A DNA stretch of 64,000 bases from Acidobacteriota bacterium (GTDB lineage Bacteria > Acidobacteriota > Terriglobia > Bryobacterales > Bryobacteraceae), in contig JACTMJ010000010.1 in assembly GCA_014584705.1 (NCBI GenBank), positions 102,830 through 166,829 on the forward strand, in the 5' to 3' direction. Below are positions 51,614-62,200 of this stretch, one piece after another (position 1 is the stretch's first letter; the number at the start of each line of letters is the position of its first letter). Made by a program: the position numbers and the translations under genes. Below the pieces are notes generated by a model. The model was not told the DNA's origin and did not search any database. It worked only from the letters and a program-made list of their open reading frames with translations.

Positions 51614-52747
51614 ATGGGGCGATTTCTCGCAGTGGTGTTGTTGCTGTTCGTATCCGCCACGGCGTCGGCACAAACGCTCACTCTTGAGAAGCTCGAATCA
51701 TTCCTTACCTCTTCCGTGAAGCTCAAGTGGAAAGACAAGGATGTAGCGGCCTACCTGGGCAAGGTGAAGCTCACGACGCAACTGCCGGAGGGCTTCCTGG
51801 TCGAAATGAAAGCCGCGGGAGTGGGTCCGAAGACCGAAGAAGCCCTTCAGGATTTGGCCGCGCGCAGCAAGAGCCTGCCCGCGCCGTTGCAGGCGGGGGC
51901 GAAGGAAGTGGCTGCCCCGCCCACGCGGCCGGCCCCGTCCCCGGAGGAACAGAAGCGCATTCTCGATGGGATGCGCGAGTACGCAGCCAACTACTCGAAG
52001 AATCTCCCCGACTTCATCTGCGTGCAGGTCACTCGCCGCTACATGGATCCCGCCGGGCTTGAACTTTGGCAGAAGCAGGATACCGTCACCGCGAAGCTCA
52101 GCTACTTCGAGGATAAGGAGAATTACGACGTCATCCTGGTGAACAATCAGCCGGTTCAGAACATGGCGATCCAGCAACTGGGGGGCGCCTCGAGCACCGG
52201 CGAGTTTGGAACCATGCTGAAGGAGATCTTCGAAAAGGAATCGCACACGGAGTTTCACTGGCTGCGCTACGGCACGTTGCGCGGACGCCTGATGCACGTC
52301 TTCGCGTACAAGCTTCCCCGGCGCTATTCCAAGTGGACGGTCAAGTACGACGACCTCGACCCCGTGATCGCCGGACAGGAAGGCCTGGTCTACGTCGATC
52401 ACGACACCGAGCTCATCATGCGGATCGCCCAGAACACGACCGATATCCCGGCCGGCTATCCGCTCTCCAAGGCCTGGACCACCCTCGATTACGATTTCAC
52501 CAAGATCGGCGAATCTGAGTTCGTCCTGCCGCTACGCGCGGAGATCCGTATGCGTGCCGCCAAGCTGCTCACGAAAAACGAGGTCGAATTCCGCCTCTAT
52601 CGCAAGTACAGCGCCGAAGCCACCATCACTTTCGACGCGGAGCCGGATGAACTCGACAAGTCGCAAACGGAAGAGCAGCCGACACCGCCGCCGGCACTAC
52701 CATCAGTGACCCCGGAATCGCGGTCACTGACACCGGCACCCCGGTAG
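51614..52747 (+). CDS. secreted protein of unknown function
   Basis: A 377-residue exported protein. The signal peptide is MGRFLAVVLLLFVSATASA; the in-frame ATG at 51551 would bury it behind 21 residues, so 51614 is chosen. A helical segment with LTLEKLESFLTSSVKLKWKDK follows, then a Pro-rich linker (about 85-110), and a beta-rich domain (about 115-345) with FICVQVTRRYMD, YDVILVNNQPVQNM and VYVDHDTELIMRI. The tail is Pro/Thr-rich. It resembles uncharacterised acidobacterial proteins. It is between the SGNH hydrolase and phosphoesterase genes. Confidence 0.72.
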   Translation: MGRFLAVVLLLFVSATASAQTLTLEKLESFLTSSVKLKWKDKDVAAYLGKVKLTTQLPEGFLVEMKAAGVGPKTEEALQDLAARSKSLPAPLQAGAKEVAAPPTRPAPSPEEQKRILDGMREYAANYSKNLPDFICVQVTRRYMDPAGLELWQKQDTVTAKLSYFEDKENYDVILVNNQPVQNMAIQQLGGASSTGEFGTMLKEIFEKESHTEFHWLRYGTLRGRLMHVFAYKLPRRYSKWTVKYDDLDPVIAGQEGLVYVDHDTELIMRIAQNTTDIPAGYPLSKAWTTLDYDFTKIGESEFVLPLRAEIRMRAAKLLTKNEVEFRLYRKYSAEATITFDAEPDELDKSQTEEQPTPPPALPSVTPESRSLTPAPR

Positions 52748-52784
52748 GGCGCCGATGTCGGCCGCTCAGCCGGGAGAACCATGC

Positions 52785-53378
52785 ATGCGCATTCTGCTAT
52801 TTTCCGACGTTCACAATGACTTGAAGGCGCTCGAAGCCATCGTTGCGCGCGAAGCGGACCTCTACGTATGCGCCGGCGACCTGGTGAGCTGGGCGCGCGG
52901 CCTGGAGGCGTGCGGAGAGGTCCTTCGCCCCCTCGGGGAGCGGTTGCTGGCGATACCGGGCAACCACGAGAGCGAGAGCGATATCGCCGGCTTCTGCGCC
53001 CGCTTCGGTTTCCGGGCGGTTCACGGCAAGCGCCTGGAACTCGGGGGTCTCGGGTTCGCTTTCCTGGGCTACTCGAACCCGACGCCCTTTGACACCCCCG
53101 GTGAATACAGCGAAGCGGAGATCGCGCGCCGCCTGGATCCCTTTCGGGAACCGCCGCCCGATGTGCTCGTTTGCCACTGCCCGCCCCACGGCACCGCGCT
53201 CGATTTGATGCGCAACGGGGCGCACGCCGGCAGCGCGTCCATCCGCGAGTTCATCGACGCCCTTCAGCCGCGCTGGTTCTTCAGCGGGCACATCCATGAG
53301 ACGGCGGGAGTCACCGCGCAACTCGGGCGGACGACCGGCACGAATCCCGGCAAGCAAGGGTTTCTTTTCGAGTTCTAG
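52785..53378 (+). CDS. metallophosphoesterase (calcineurin-like)
   Basis: A 197-residue cytoplasmic phosphoesterase. Metal-binding motifs are complete: FSDVHND (Asp8, His10), CAGDLVSW (Asp32), GNHES (Asn60, His61), VCHCPPHG and SGHIHE. Small single-domain members include phosphodiesterases of the YfcE/MJ0936 type and phosphatases. GGGAG lies 8 bp before the ATG at 52785; an ATG 4 bp earlier is out of frame. It follows the secreted unknown by 37 bp and converges on the aquaporin gene. Confidence 0.88.
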   Translation: MRILLFSDVHNDLKALEAIVAREADLYVCAGDLVSWARGLEACGEVLRPLGERLLAIPGNHESESDIAGFCARFGFRAVHGKRLELGGLGFAFLGYSNPTPFDTPGEYSEAEIARRLDPFREPPPDVLVCHCPPHGTALDLMRNGAHAGSASIREFIDALQPRWFFSGHIHETAGVTAQLGRTTGTNPGKQGFLFEF

Positions 53379-53381
53379 GGC

Positions 53382-54077
53382 CTAATCTTCCCTGCCTAGC
53401 CAGGAATAGACGAGGCCGCCCAGCGCCCCGCCGATCAGCGGTGCAATCCAGAACAGCCAGAGTTGCGCGATCGCCCAGCCCCCCACATAGAGCGCCGGTC
53501 CGGTGCTTCGCGCGGGGTTCACCGAGAGGTTCGTCACCGGAATGCCGATCAGGTGGATCAGCGTAAGACACAGCCCGATGGCTACCGGAGCCAGAGCCGA
53601 AGGGGCGCGCTTGTCGGTTGCGCCCATGATGACGAACAGAAAGAAGAACGTGAGCACCACTTCTGCTACCAGCGCCGCCAGCATCGTGTAGCCGCCGGGC
53701 GAGTGTTCGGCGAAACCGTTCGATGCGAGCCCGTTCGCGAGGCTGAAATTAGCCTGGCCGGAAGCGATCACCACCAGAACGCCTGCTCCGGCGATTGCGC
53801 CAATCACCTGCGAAACCCAATAGGGAAGCAGTTCGCTCGCTGGAAACCGCCCGCCCGCCACCAACCCCATCGTGACGGCGGGGTTGATATGGCAGCCGGA
53901 AATATGGCCGATTGCATACGCCATCGTGAGCAGCGTCAGGCCGAAGGCCAAAGCCACCCCAAGGAAGCCGATTCCCAGGTTCGGAAACGCGGCTGCCAGA
54001 ACGGCGCTCCCGCAACCTCCAAACACCAGCCAGAACGTACCGAAGAATTCCGCGGCACAGCGTTTTGTTAAGGGCAT
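53382..54077 (-). CDS. aqpZ: aquaporin Z
   Basis: A 231-residue MIP-family water channel with six membrane segments and two reentrant NPA loops: [10 protein letters not shown] (Asn65) and [12 protein letters not shown] (Asn187). His175 in LIHLIGIP and Arg190 after the second NPA match the narrow, water-selective filter of AqpZ rather than the wider GlpF type. A good AAGGAGG ribosome binding site precedes the ATG. It converges on the phosphoesterase gene with only a 3-bp gap. Confidence 0.94.
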   Translation of the reverse strand: MPLTKRCAAEFFGTFWLVFGGCGSAVLAAAFPNLGIGFLGVALAFGLTLLTMAYAIGHISGCHINPAVTMGLVAGGRFPASELLPYWVSQVIGAIAGAGVLVVIASGQANFSLANGLASNGFAEHSPGGYTMLAALVAEVVLTFFFLFVIMGATDKRAPSALAPVAIGLCLTLIHLIGIPVTNLSVNPARSTGPALYVGGWAIAQLWLFWIAPLIGGALGGLVYSWLGRED

Positions 54078-54216
54078 ACGCTAACTCCTCCTTGAATTCG
54101 GACTCACGGATTCTATCAGACGGCGGCCTGAAGAGAAGACGAAGAAGCGGCGCGGAATGACAGACATGCGGCGATGCCTCTTGCGAAACCGGCGGGGATT
54201 CGCTGAAGTAGATGCC

Positions 54217-56334
54217 ATGCCTGCTTCCCGCCGAGACTTCGTTCGCCTGGGCGCGGCGCTGCCGTCCCTGGCGGTTGTATCTCCGGTTGCGAGTGCCGCC
54301 TCCGGAGAACCGATTGACCGGTGCGCGGTGGTCGCGCGGCATTCTCCCGTCTTGACGGACTTCTCCCCGCGCTCCCCGCTTTCCGTCGGCAACGGGGAGT
54401 TCGCCTTCACCGCGGACGTCACGGGTCTTCAGACCTTCCCCGCGCTTTACGAGAAGGCCATGCCGCTTTGCACCCAATCCCAATGGGGCTGGCACTCGTT
54501 CCCCATGCCCGCCGATCTGAGCGGCAAGCAGTTCGTCTACGAGGCCTTTGATACCTATGGCCGCAATGTCGGTTATGCGACGAAGGCGGAAGGCCAGCGT
54601 GATCTGTTCCAGTTTCTTCGGGAGAATCCCCATCGTCTGCACCTGGGCCAGATCGGGTTCCTCCTGCGGCGTTCGGACGGTGCCGAAGCGATACCCGAAG
54701 ACCTTCGCGACATCCGGCAGCAACTCGACTTGTGGCGCGGTGTTCTGCGTAGCCGTTTCGTGTTCGAGGGCGTAGCGGTAGACGTCGACACTGCGTGCCA
54801 TCCCACGCTCGATTGCCTGGCGGTGCGCGTGCGAAGCGCCCATCTTGAAAGCGGTGCGGCCGCGATTCGATTGCGGTTCCCCTACGGATCTCCGAACATC
54901 ACGGCGGCGGACTGGGGCGGCCCGGAGCGGCATAGCACCGAACTCAGCGGCGTGACGAGGCACGGCCTCCAGATCGCCCGCCGCCTCGACGGTGACCGCT
55001 ACCACGTGGCACTCCGATGGAAAGGGCCGGCCAGCGTCCGGGAGAAGGGAGCGCACACGCTGGAAATTCGCGCCTCCGCGCCGGAACTGACGCTGCTTGT
55101 GAGCTTTGCCGCGGGCCAGCCGGAACTGCCCGCGGACGACCCGTTCCCAAGAATCGAAGCGCACTGGCGGGGCTTCTGGGCGAGCGGGGGAGCGGTGGAC
55201 TTCAGTGCCGCATCCGATCCGCGCGCCCGTGAGATCGAGAGGCGCACCGTGCTCTCGCAATACGTCACCGCCATCCAGTGCGCCGGTTCCATGCCGCCGC
55301 AGGAGACCGGTCTCACCTGTAACAGTTGGTACGGAAAGTTCCACCTGGAAATGCACTGGTGGCATGCCGCCCATTTCCCGTTGTGGGGCCGGGCGGAGAT
55401 GCTCGCGCGGAGCATGGATTGGTACCGGCGCATCCTGCCTTCCGCGACCGCTACCGCGAAACGGCAGGGCTATACCGGCGCGCGCTGGCCCAAGATGGCC
55501 GGTCCCTCGGGCGCGGACAGCCCCTCCGGGATCGGGCCGCTGCTCCTATGGCAGCAGCCGCACCCGATTGCGTTCGCCGAGCTCCTCTGGCGTGCCCGCC
55601 CCACTCGCGAAACCGTTCGCCGCTACGCGGACATCGTGTTCGCTAGTGCGGAGTTCATGGCTGCTTTTGCCGTAGAACGCAACGGCCGCTATGTTCTGGG
55701 TCCTCCGGTGATCCCGGCGCAGGAGAACCATCCGCCTCGCGAAACCTGGAACCCCGCGTTTGAGCTGGAGTATTGGAACTACGGGCTGGGGATCGCTCTT
55801 GAATGGCGACGCCGTCTGGGCCTGCCGGAGGAGAAACACTGGGCGCGAGTGCGCCGGAATCTCTCCGCGCTTCCGATTGGCGAGGGCGTCTATCTGGCTC
55901 ACGAGAACAGCCCGGAGACCTTCACCAAACGGAACTACGATCACCCCTCCATGCTCGCCGCTCTCGGCGTCCTGCCCGGACGCATGGTGGACCGGGAGAC
56001 CATGCGGCGCACGCTTCATCGCGTGCTCAAGGACTGGCGCTGGGCGGACACCTGGGGCTGGGATTACCCCATGACGGCGATGACGGCCGCGCGCCTGCTA
56101 GAGCCCGAAGCCGCCGTGGACGCCCTGCTGCTGAATTCCCCCAAGAACGAATGGCTCCCGAACGGCCACAACTACCAGCGCCCCAACCTTCCCCTCTATC
56201 TGCCCGGCAACGGAGGCCTGCTTAGCGCGGTTGCCCTGATGGCTTCCGGCTGGCAGGGCCGCAAAGAAGCCGGAACACCCGGCTTCCCGGCGAACTGGAA
56301 GCTTCGCCACGAATCCCTCCACCCCTGGCTTTAG
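54217..56334 (+). CDS. Tat-exported six-hairpin glycosidase-like protein
   Basis: A 705-residue exported protein. The N-terminal ATG at 54217 is followed by a Tat signal (SRRDFVRLGAALPSLAVV); an upstream in-frame ATG at 54157 would add 20 residues. An N-terminal beta-sandwich-like domain (about 45-300; SVGNGEFAFTADVTG) precedes an (alpha/alpha)6 barrel with TCNSWYGKFHLEMHWWHAAH, PLWGRAEML, ARWPKM and PAQENHPP, as in GH65/GH95-type and related inverting glycosidases. Glu in FHLEMHWW and in AQENHPP are candidate catalytic or binding acids. Substrate unknown. Its neighbours suggest polysaccharide use. Confidence 0.8.
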   Translation: MPASRRDFVRLGAALPSLAVVSPVASAASGEPIDRCAVVARHSPVLTDFSPRSPLSVGNGEFAFTADVTGLQTFPALYEKAMPLCTQSQWGWHSFPMPADLSGKQFVYEAFDTYGRNVGYATKAEGQRDLFQFLRENPHRLHLGQIGFLLRRSDGAEAIPEDLRDIRQQLDLWRGVLRSRFVFEGVAVDVDTACHPTLDCLAVRVRSAHLESGAAAIRLRFPYGSPNITAADWGGPERHSTELSGVTRHGLQIARRLDGDRYHVALRWKGPASVREKGAHTLEIRASAPELTLLVSFAAGQPELPADDPFPRIEAHWRGFWASGGAVDFSAASDPRAREIERRTVLSQYVTAIQCAGSMPPQETGLTCNSWYGKFHLEMHWWHAAHFPLWGRAEMLARSMDWYRRILPSATATAKRQGYTGARWPKMAGPSGADSPSGIGPLLLWQQPHPIAFAELLWRARPTRETVRRYADIVFASAEFMAAFAVERNGRYVLGPPVIPAQENHPPRETWNPAFELEYWNYGLGIALEWRRRLGLPEEKHWARVRRNLSALPIGEGVYLAHENSPETFTKRNYDHPSMLAALGVLPGRMVDRETMRRTLHRVLKDWRWADTWGWDYPMTAMTAARLLEPEAAVDALLLNSPKNEWLPNGHNYQRPNLPLYLPGNGGLLSAVALMASGWQGRKEAGTPGFPANWKLRHESLHPWL

Positions 56335-56396
56335 CGCTCCGGGGCGGCCAACGTCACCGAGCGGCTCGTGCGCAGCACGTCGGGAGGTCGTGATGC

Positions 56397-59105
56397 CTAC
56401 CAGCCCATCTCCAGACGAAAACGGAATGTTCTTCCGTCGTTCAGCGTGTTTGTGATGGCGCCGAAGTTGGGATTCGAGAGTTCGAAGCCCGGTTCGGCAA
56501 ACTGCGGCGTGTTGAAGAGATTGATGGACTCCACACGGAACTGCAACCAGCGGTCCGTATTCGCCCCTGGGAAGACCCAGCGTCGCGACAAGCTGGCGTT
56601 CAGATTGCGGATCGAGCCCTTGCGAAAGGTATTCCGGCCCAGATTGCCGCGCTCGTCCGTCGGCGCGATGGTGGAGAATGCGCTCCGTGGAAGCAGTTTG
56701 GCGGAGGTGTCGGGATCGCCAATCGTCCGTCCGAGAACGCTGGGATCCAGTAAGTTCGGCCGGTCGCCCCCGTTCGCATCCACATTGCCCCAGCCGGGTG
56801 CGTCGGAACCCGCCTGCACCGTGAACGGAGTTCCCGATTTCAGCAAGGCTACGGTCGAAAGATTCCAAGAACCGAACAGCAGGCGGCCCCAACCGGCGGA
56901 GGCTAGCGACGGCGTGAGGTAAGAGACGCGGGCAATAAATGCATGCGGCTGATGAAAGTCGCTCGGCCCGCGCATGTCGCTGTGCTGGTTGAACTCGGAC
57001 TGGCTGCGGGAGATGCGCGAATCACTGTCGAACGCCGTGTTGGTATAGCTGGAACCGAGGTCCATCGCCTTGCTCCACCAGTAACTCGTGTCCATGCTCA
57101 GGCCATGCCAGTCGTTCATCCGCAGCGAGGCACGCGCCGCGTCGTAGTATCCGCTGGAGCCATTGACAATGGTGCGAATCTCCGCCAGCGTCGGGTTGGG
57201 CCGCCGCAGATTCCAGGTTGCCGTCGTTTGCGGAATGCCGGGCACCGGTTGGGCGCGGTTCTGATACCACATCAGCAGCAGCTTGTGAGAACGGCTCCCC
57301 ACGTAGCCAAGCTGGAAGCGCAAGCGCGACCCGAGACCGCGTTCCCAGGCGAAATTGTAAAGATGCGCATACGGCGTGGCGAGCGCGGCGTCCATCGGGT
57401 AGGTGGTTGGAATGAAGCTCGAAAGATCATTCAGGTCCACACCCCGCAGCGGATCCGCCAGGTACGGCGTCGGCACGACGATCTTGTAGTTGTTTGGGGG
57501 CGAGAATCGCACCTGCTGGTACGTTACGGGGAAGATCTGGCCGAACTCCAGCCCGTAACTCGCCCGCAACACGCCCCACTCACGGGGAAGGCTCTGTGCA
57601 AGGCCGAAGTGTCCGCCGAAATTGTTGCGATCCGCGTCAAACGGGATCTTTTCCAGCCCGTGCACTTCCGTGGGGCGGGCCGTGGGCTCATAGCGAAGGC
57701 TATAGCTGAGCGTAAAGGATGGTGTTGCCCGCCAGTTGTCCCCGGCGTAGAAAAGATACTCGTTGTTACGATAGCCTCGGTACGGATCTCCCGTGGAGAG
57801 CAGGTGCTGCGCGGGTCGCCCCAGACGCAGATTCTCAAACGCGGTTACGCCAAAATCGGGCGCGAAGGAGAAGAAGCCCCGGTGCGAATCCGTCATGATG
57901 CCATTGAACTGGCGACGCGAGAACTGCGCGCCGGCTGTGAGATTGTGGTTCCCTCGTGTCTGCCTCGCCTGGGCTGCGTATCGAAACACATTTTCGGCGC
58001 GATCGATCGGGATTCCGCCCGCCGGCCCGAGCGTCGTTAGGCCGGAGGTGCTCACCATGGGACCCACGGAATTGGGTTCCGGCGTTAGAAGAGATCCCAC
58101 GCGGTCCAACCCGCCGGAGAACTCAAGCAGGGTCCGGGCGCTCCACGCATGCATCCAGGTCAACCTGGCGCGGTGTGATTTCGTTTCGGTATCCGGATTC
58201 TGGCCCGCCACCAACTGAAACGCATCCACGCTCTGGGACGTGAACTGATAGGTCGCCGCCAATGAATTGGAAGCGCCCAGTTGCTGATTGAGCCGGATTC
58301 CGCCGCTGTTGTTGTCGATCACTTGCGGCGCGTTCGTATTCAACGCGCGGGCGTTGATGTCCGTCCGGTTGGGCAGTTCCCTGGGGTAAGCGTTCAGGAA
58401 TCGAAGGACGATCGGAATCAGCAACGGATCCCGCGTGAGGGGCGTGCGTTCTTCGAGGCTCGGAACCAGTACATTGCCGTTCACGTTGCCGCGGAGGCGC
58501 TGCTGGGAGCCGTCGAGCGAGATCGTGGTCCCTTCGCGAAGCCGAAAACTGGTGCGAAACCCGTAATCGTGTTCGCGTGCGGGTTTCACGTCGCCCACCT
58601 GGAAAAAGCTTCGCGCGCTGAAAGCGCTGTTGAGGTGCGAGTAGTAAACCTGGCCATGCCACGCCGTGGCGGAGGGCAGTGTCACGTGAATCGGCGCGGA
58701 CGGCGTCCCTCCGAACTCCGCTCCGAAGTAGCCGCGAGCGGGCTGCAACTCGGTGAGGATTGTCGCGCTCACGCCGAGGCGGACGTTCAATTCCTTGAGG
58801 GCGTTGTTATCGACGAGATTGAACTGGATGTTCTCATTCCGGCGGCTTTCCCCCGCGGCCGCATTCGTATTGCCCAAGAGGTTGAGATGGACTGCCTCCG
58901 CGGCTGGAGCGTTCGCGGGCGGGGCAGCGGTGTTTGTTTCCGCCGGAGCCGCGCCCGCGCCTTGGGCCGACTTATCCGGGCCGGGGGCATGTTCCGCAAC
59001 CGCGGGCGCAGGTTGGCCCGGAAGGGTGCCCGCCATCAGAAGGGTGAGCAACAAGCATCGCAAGCCGCACAAGAGCAAATGAGGAGGGTTCGTTTCGTAC
59101 TGCAA
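56397..59105 (-). CDS. Oar-like outer-membrane TonB receptor without a carboxypeptidase-regulatory domain
   Basis: A 902-residue protein. After a signal peptide (about 1-31), residues 32-71 are Ala/Pro-rich and low-complexity, where a CarboxypepD_reg domain normally sits. Then come plug-like sequence (FNLVDNNALKELNV, ARGYFGAEFGGTPSAPIHV) and a long beta-barrel ending FRLEMGW, with a terminal aromatic residue. The only available start near this position is TTG at 59105, with AAGG about 9 bp upstream. It lies between two glycosidase genes, one convergent and one divergent, so it may import the oligosaccharides they release. Confidence 0.82.
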   Translation of the reverse strand: MQYETNPPHLLLCGLRCLLLTLLMAGTLPGQPAPAVAEHAPGPDKSAQGAGAAPAETNTAAPPANAPAAEAVHLNLLGNTNAAAGESRRNENIQFNLVDNNALKELNVRLGVSATILTELQPARGYFGAEFGGTPSAPIHVTLPSATAWHGQVYYSHLNSAFSARSFFQVGDVKPAREHDYGFRTSFRLREGTTISLDGSQQRLRGNVNGNVLVPSLEERTPLTRDPLLIPIVLRFLNAYPRELPNRTDINARALNTNAPQVIDNNSGGIRLNQQLGASNSLAATYQFTSQSVDAFQLVAGQNPDTETKSHRARLTWMHAWSARTLLEFSGGLDRVGSLLTPEPNSVGPMVSTSGLTTLGPAGGIPIDRAENVFRYAAQARQTRGNHNLTAGAQFSRRQFNGIMTDSHRGFFSFAPDFGVTAFENLRLGRPAQHLLSTGDPYRGYRNNEYLFYAGDNWRATPSFTLSYSLRYEPTARPTEVHGLEKIPFDADRNNFGGHFGLAQSLPREWGVLRASYGLEFGQIFPVTYQQVRFSPPNNYKIVVPTPYLADPLRGVDLNDLSSFIPTTYPMDAALATPYAHLYNFAWERGLGSRLRFQLGYVGSRSHKLLLMWYQNRAQPVPGIPQTTATWNLRRPNPTLAEIRTIVNGSSGYYDAARASLRMNDWHGLSMDTSYWWSKAMDLGSSYTNTAFDSDSRISRSQSEFNQHSDMRGPSDFHQPHAFIARVSYLTPSLASAGWGRLLFGSWNLSTVALLKSGTPFTVQAGSDAPGWGNVDANGGDRPNLLDPSVLGRTIGDPDTSAKLLPRSAFSTIAPTDERGNLGRNTFRKGSIRNLNASLSRRWVFPGANTDRWLQFRVESINLFNTPQFAEPGFELSNPNFGAITNTLNDGRTFRFRLEMGW

Positions 59106-59290
59106 TTCAAAGCAACCTTACGCGGAGGCCGTTACGGCGGGTGCGTGACGGCAGGAGCGTGAACGCGGAATCAAGATTTCCGCCACACGCTCCCAAAAAC
59201 CAGCACAAGCATGATATCGCGCCGGCAGTTGAGCAACAAACGCCTTGACGCATCCGGGCCTCACTCATAATATGTTCAGTGAGTGGAATA

Positions 59291-62200
59291 ATGTACTCTC
59301 TTTCCCGCTTCCGCACTGCCACCCTGCTCGCTCTGGGCCTTTCGCTTCTCCTGGGATACGCCGTATGGGGGCTTGCGCAACAAGCGTCCGGAAAGGTGAC
59401 CGTTCTCGACGACTTCGAGTCTCCCCAGGCGGCTGATCGCTGGGAAGGCGACGTGCGCGTCGAGAGCGGCAGGGCTTCCCATGGAACTCGCTCCCTCCGG
59501 ATCGCGGCCGGTCCGCAGTCTCCGGCCGTCAGTTCCGCTTCGCTGGCAGCGGATTGGAGCGGGCATGACCGGCTGCTCTTCGATCTGTATTCAGAAGCCG
59601 ATGGCGTAACCACCGCGACGCTGCGGATCTATGACGGCGTGGGCGGGGATGCGGACACGGCCGCGCGGGACGACTACTTTGAGGGCCGCAACAAGATCCT
59701 CCTGCTGAAGGGCTGGACTCACGTCGAAGTGAACTTGAACCCGCTGAAGGCCGCTAGCTTCGCGAGGGACATTCAACTGTCGCGCATCCGCCGCATCCTC
59801 CTCGAATTCGAGAGTGTCCGGCAGCCTTCGGTCTTCTATCTCGACAACCTCCGCGTGGTCTCCGGGACGGAAGGCGAGGCAACGCGTTCCCGGATGGAAG
59901 CGGCGGACCTCGTCTCCGTGATCGACAACCGCTGGGTAACCGCACGGCAGGTGGCCCGGCCGGAAGATGTCCCGGAGGCAGGCGACGTCGCGGAACTGCG
60001 CCGCGCGGCGGAACACGAGGTGGCCGAGTTACGCATTGCGATCGAAGCCGCTCTCACTCAGGGCTTGGACACCGTGTATCAGGAGCGAAGCCTGGTGGTT
60101 GCCGACATCGGGCTGGGCGTAAGGCCGCTTCTCCCTTGGTTCAATCGCGACGACCGAAAGCGGGAGATGTTCCGCACGGTTGCCGCATCCTGCCGCCGGA
60201 GCCGTCACGAACTCGAGGACCTGCTGCGCGGGGCGACGCCGCGCGAGGAAGTGGACGACACGCAAATCGACCGCCCGAAGGTTCCTCCGCTGCCTCACCT
60301 GAAGGGCAGCCAGGCGGAGGGCTGGTTCTTTCGCGATCAGAACAAGGACCCATTGATGATCCTTTCGGCTCACTCACCCAGCAAGGCACTGCAGCGCTTC
60401 TTCGCGACTCCCCTGCAACACATCGAGAGCTATACCGTCGGCGGAGGCTCCCGCTGGACGATTGACGAATCTCCCGTTTACGAGGCATTCCAGACAAACC
60501 CGGATGCAAAGCGCGTGGGATGGGACGGCTGGTGCGGCCATCTCATCCGGGACCTCGATTCAATGGGTGGAACAAAGAAAGAGAACGTCGTGATCTGTCT
60601 GGAAAGCCCGGCGATTCGGAAGGCAATCGCGGAGTATATCCGCCTGAATGTTCCCAAGTTCCACCAGAACCCGGAACTGCTCTACGACATCATGGCGTAC
60701 GAGCTGAGTTACATGTGCTACTGCGAGCGAAGCCAGGCGATGTTTCGCGAGTGGCTTGCCAAGCGGCATGGCGGGATCACCGAGGCGAACCGGAAGTGGG
60801 GTACCTCGTTTGCGAGCTTTGGCGACGTGAACGCGCCTCCGGTGGAGCACTCCCGCCCTCTGCCCGGAACGAACCGCGCCCTTTGGTATGACTGGGCGCG
60901 CTTCAACATGGACCGCTTTACGGATCACCTGCTATGGGTGCGGGGGGAGATCCGGCGGGTAAGCCCGGATTCCGTTCCACTGGCGGCCGGCGGCAGCTCT
61001 TACATGCTCTCCGGCTCCGCCTCCACCAGCGGGATTGACGAAGAACGCATCGTGAATGAAGTGGACGACCTGATCATCCACGAGGGCGGCGGCTCCACCA
61101 TGGGAATGGATCTTCAGCTTGCTCTCTCGAACACGAAGAAGCCCCTGGCGGATCCGGAAATGAGCCTGCAAGGGGTGGAGTATCTGCTCCCCCATTTTCT
61201 GCACGGGAAGTCCGTGGCGCAGATCTATCATTGGCCCGCGCAGCCGGCCAACGAGTACTACTCAAATAACTCGTCTTCCATCGCGCATAGCTGGCGATTC
61301 TCGCTCGCCGATGTCGACGAACTCTTGCGCGTGGCGCTGGACGTGCGGCGACTGAACAAAGAGGTTGCCGCATTCGTGGACGCTCCCGCCGAAGCGGCCA
61401 TTCTCTACTCTCAAACGTCGACGATTCAGCTTCCGCCGGAGATGGTCACCTGGCGCACGACACCCTATCTGGCGGAACTCCGGAAGAGTTACGACGCGAG
61501 CCAGTTTCTCGATAGTAAAGTCACCTTCATCACCGAGCGGCAGCTTCTCGGCGGGTCAGCCAATCGCTTCAAAATCCTGCTTGTGCCGGGAGTGCGGAAT
61601 CTTCCCGCGGAAGTGGTGGCGAAACTCTGGGACTACGCGGCGCAAGGCGGGCATGTGGTGGTGACACCGGAATCCCTGCTGGGCAACGAGTACAATTGTC
61701 CACGACCGTACCTGACGAAAATTGGCGTGTCGATACGCGGGACCGCGCATCCGCGGGCGAATGCATCCGGGCGGATGGTGCAGGGCTATGACCAGAGCTT
61801 CTCGCAATCGGTGGACTTTGTCCCGGCCGCCGCCGAGGAACTCGCACCTGCCGCGTCTCCGAACGCGGGCAAGCTAAAAGCGGAGGGGGTGCGGCAGAGC
61901 ATCTCCGCCGCGCCGGAAACTCGCGTGCTCTATCGCTTCGCCGATGGCGCGCCCGCGATTGTCAGCAAGGCGATGGGCAAGGGGCTGGTAACCTATGCGG
62001 CGACCTCACTCGACCGCGAAAGCTACGCCCGCCTGCTGGACGCGTCGTTCGAATCCGCTGGCGTCTCACGGCCGTTGCGTGTACACGGAAGCGGCCCGGT
62101 GGAAGCGCGCTACGCCAAGCTGGGGCCGCGGCGTCTCCTCTATCTGACGAACTTTGAAGGCACGCCCGCGGAGGTCACCGTGGATGCGGCCATCCAGTCC

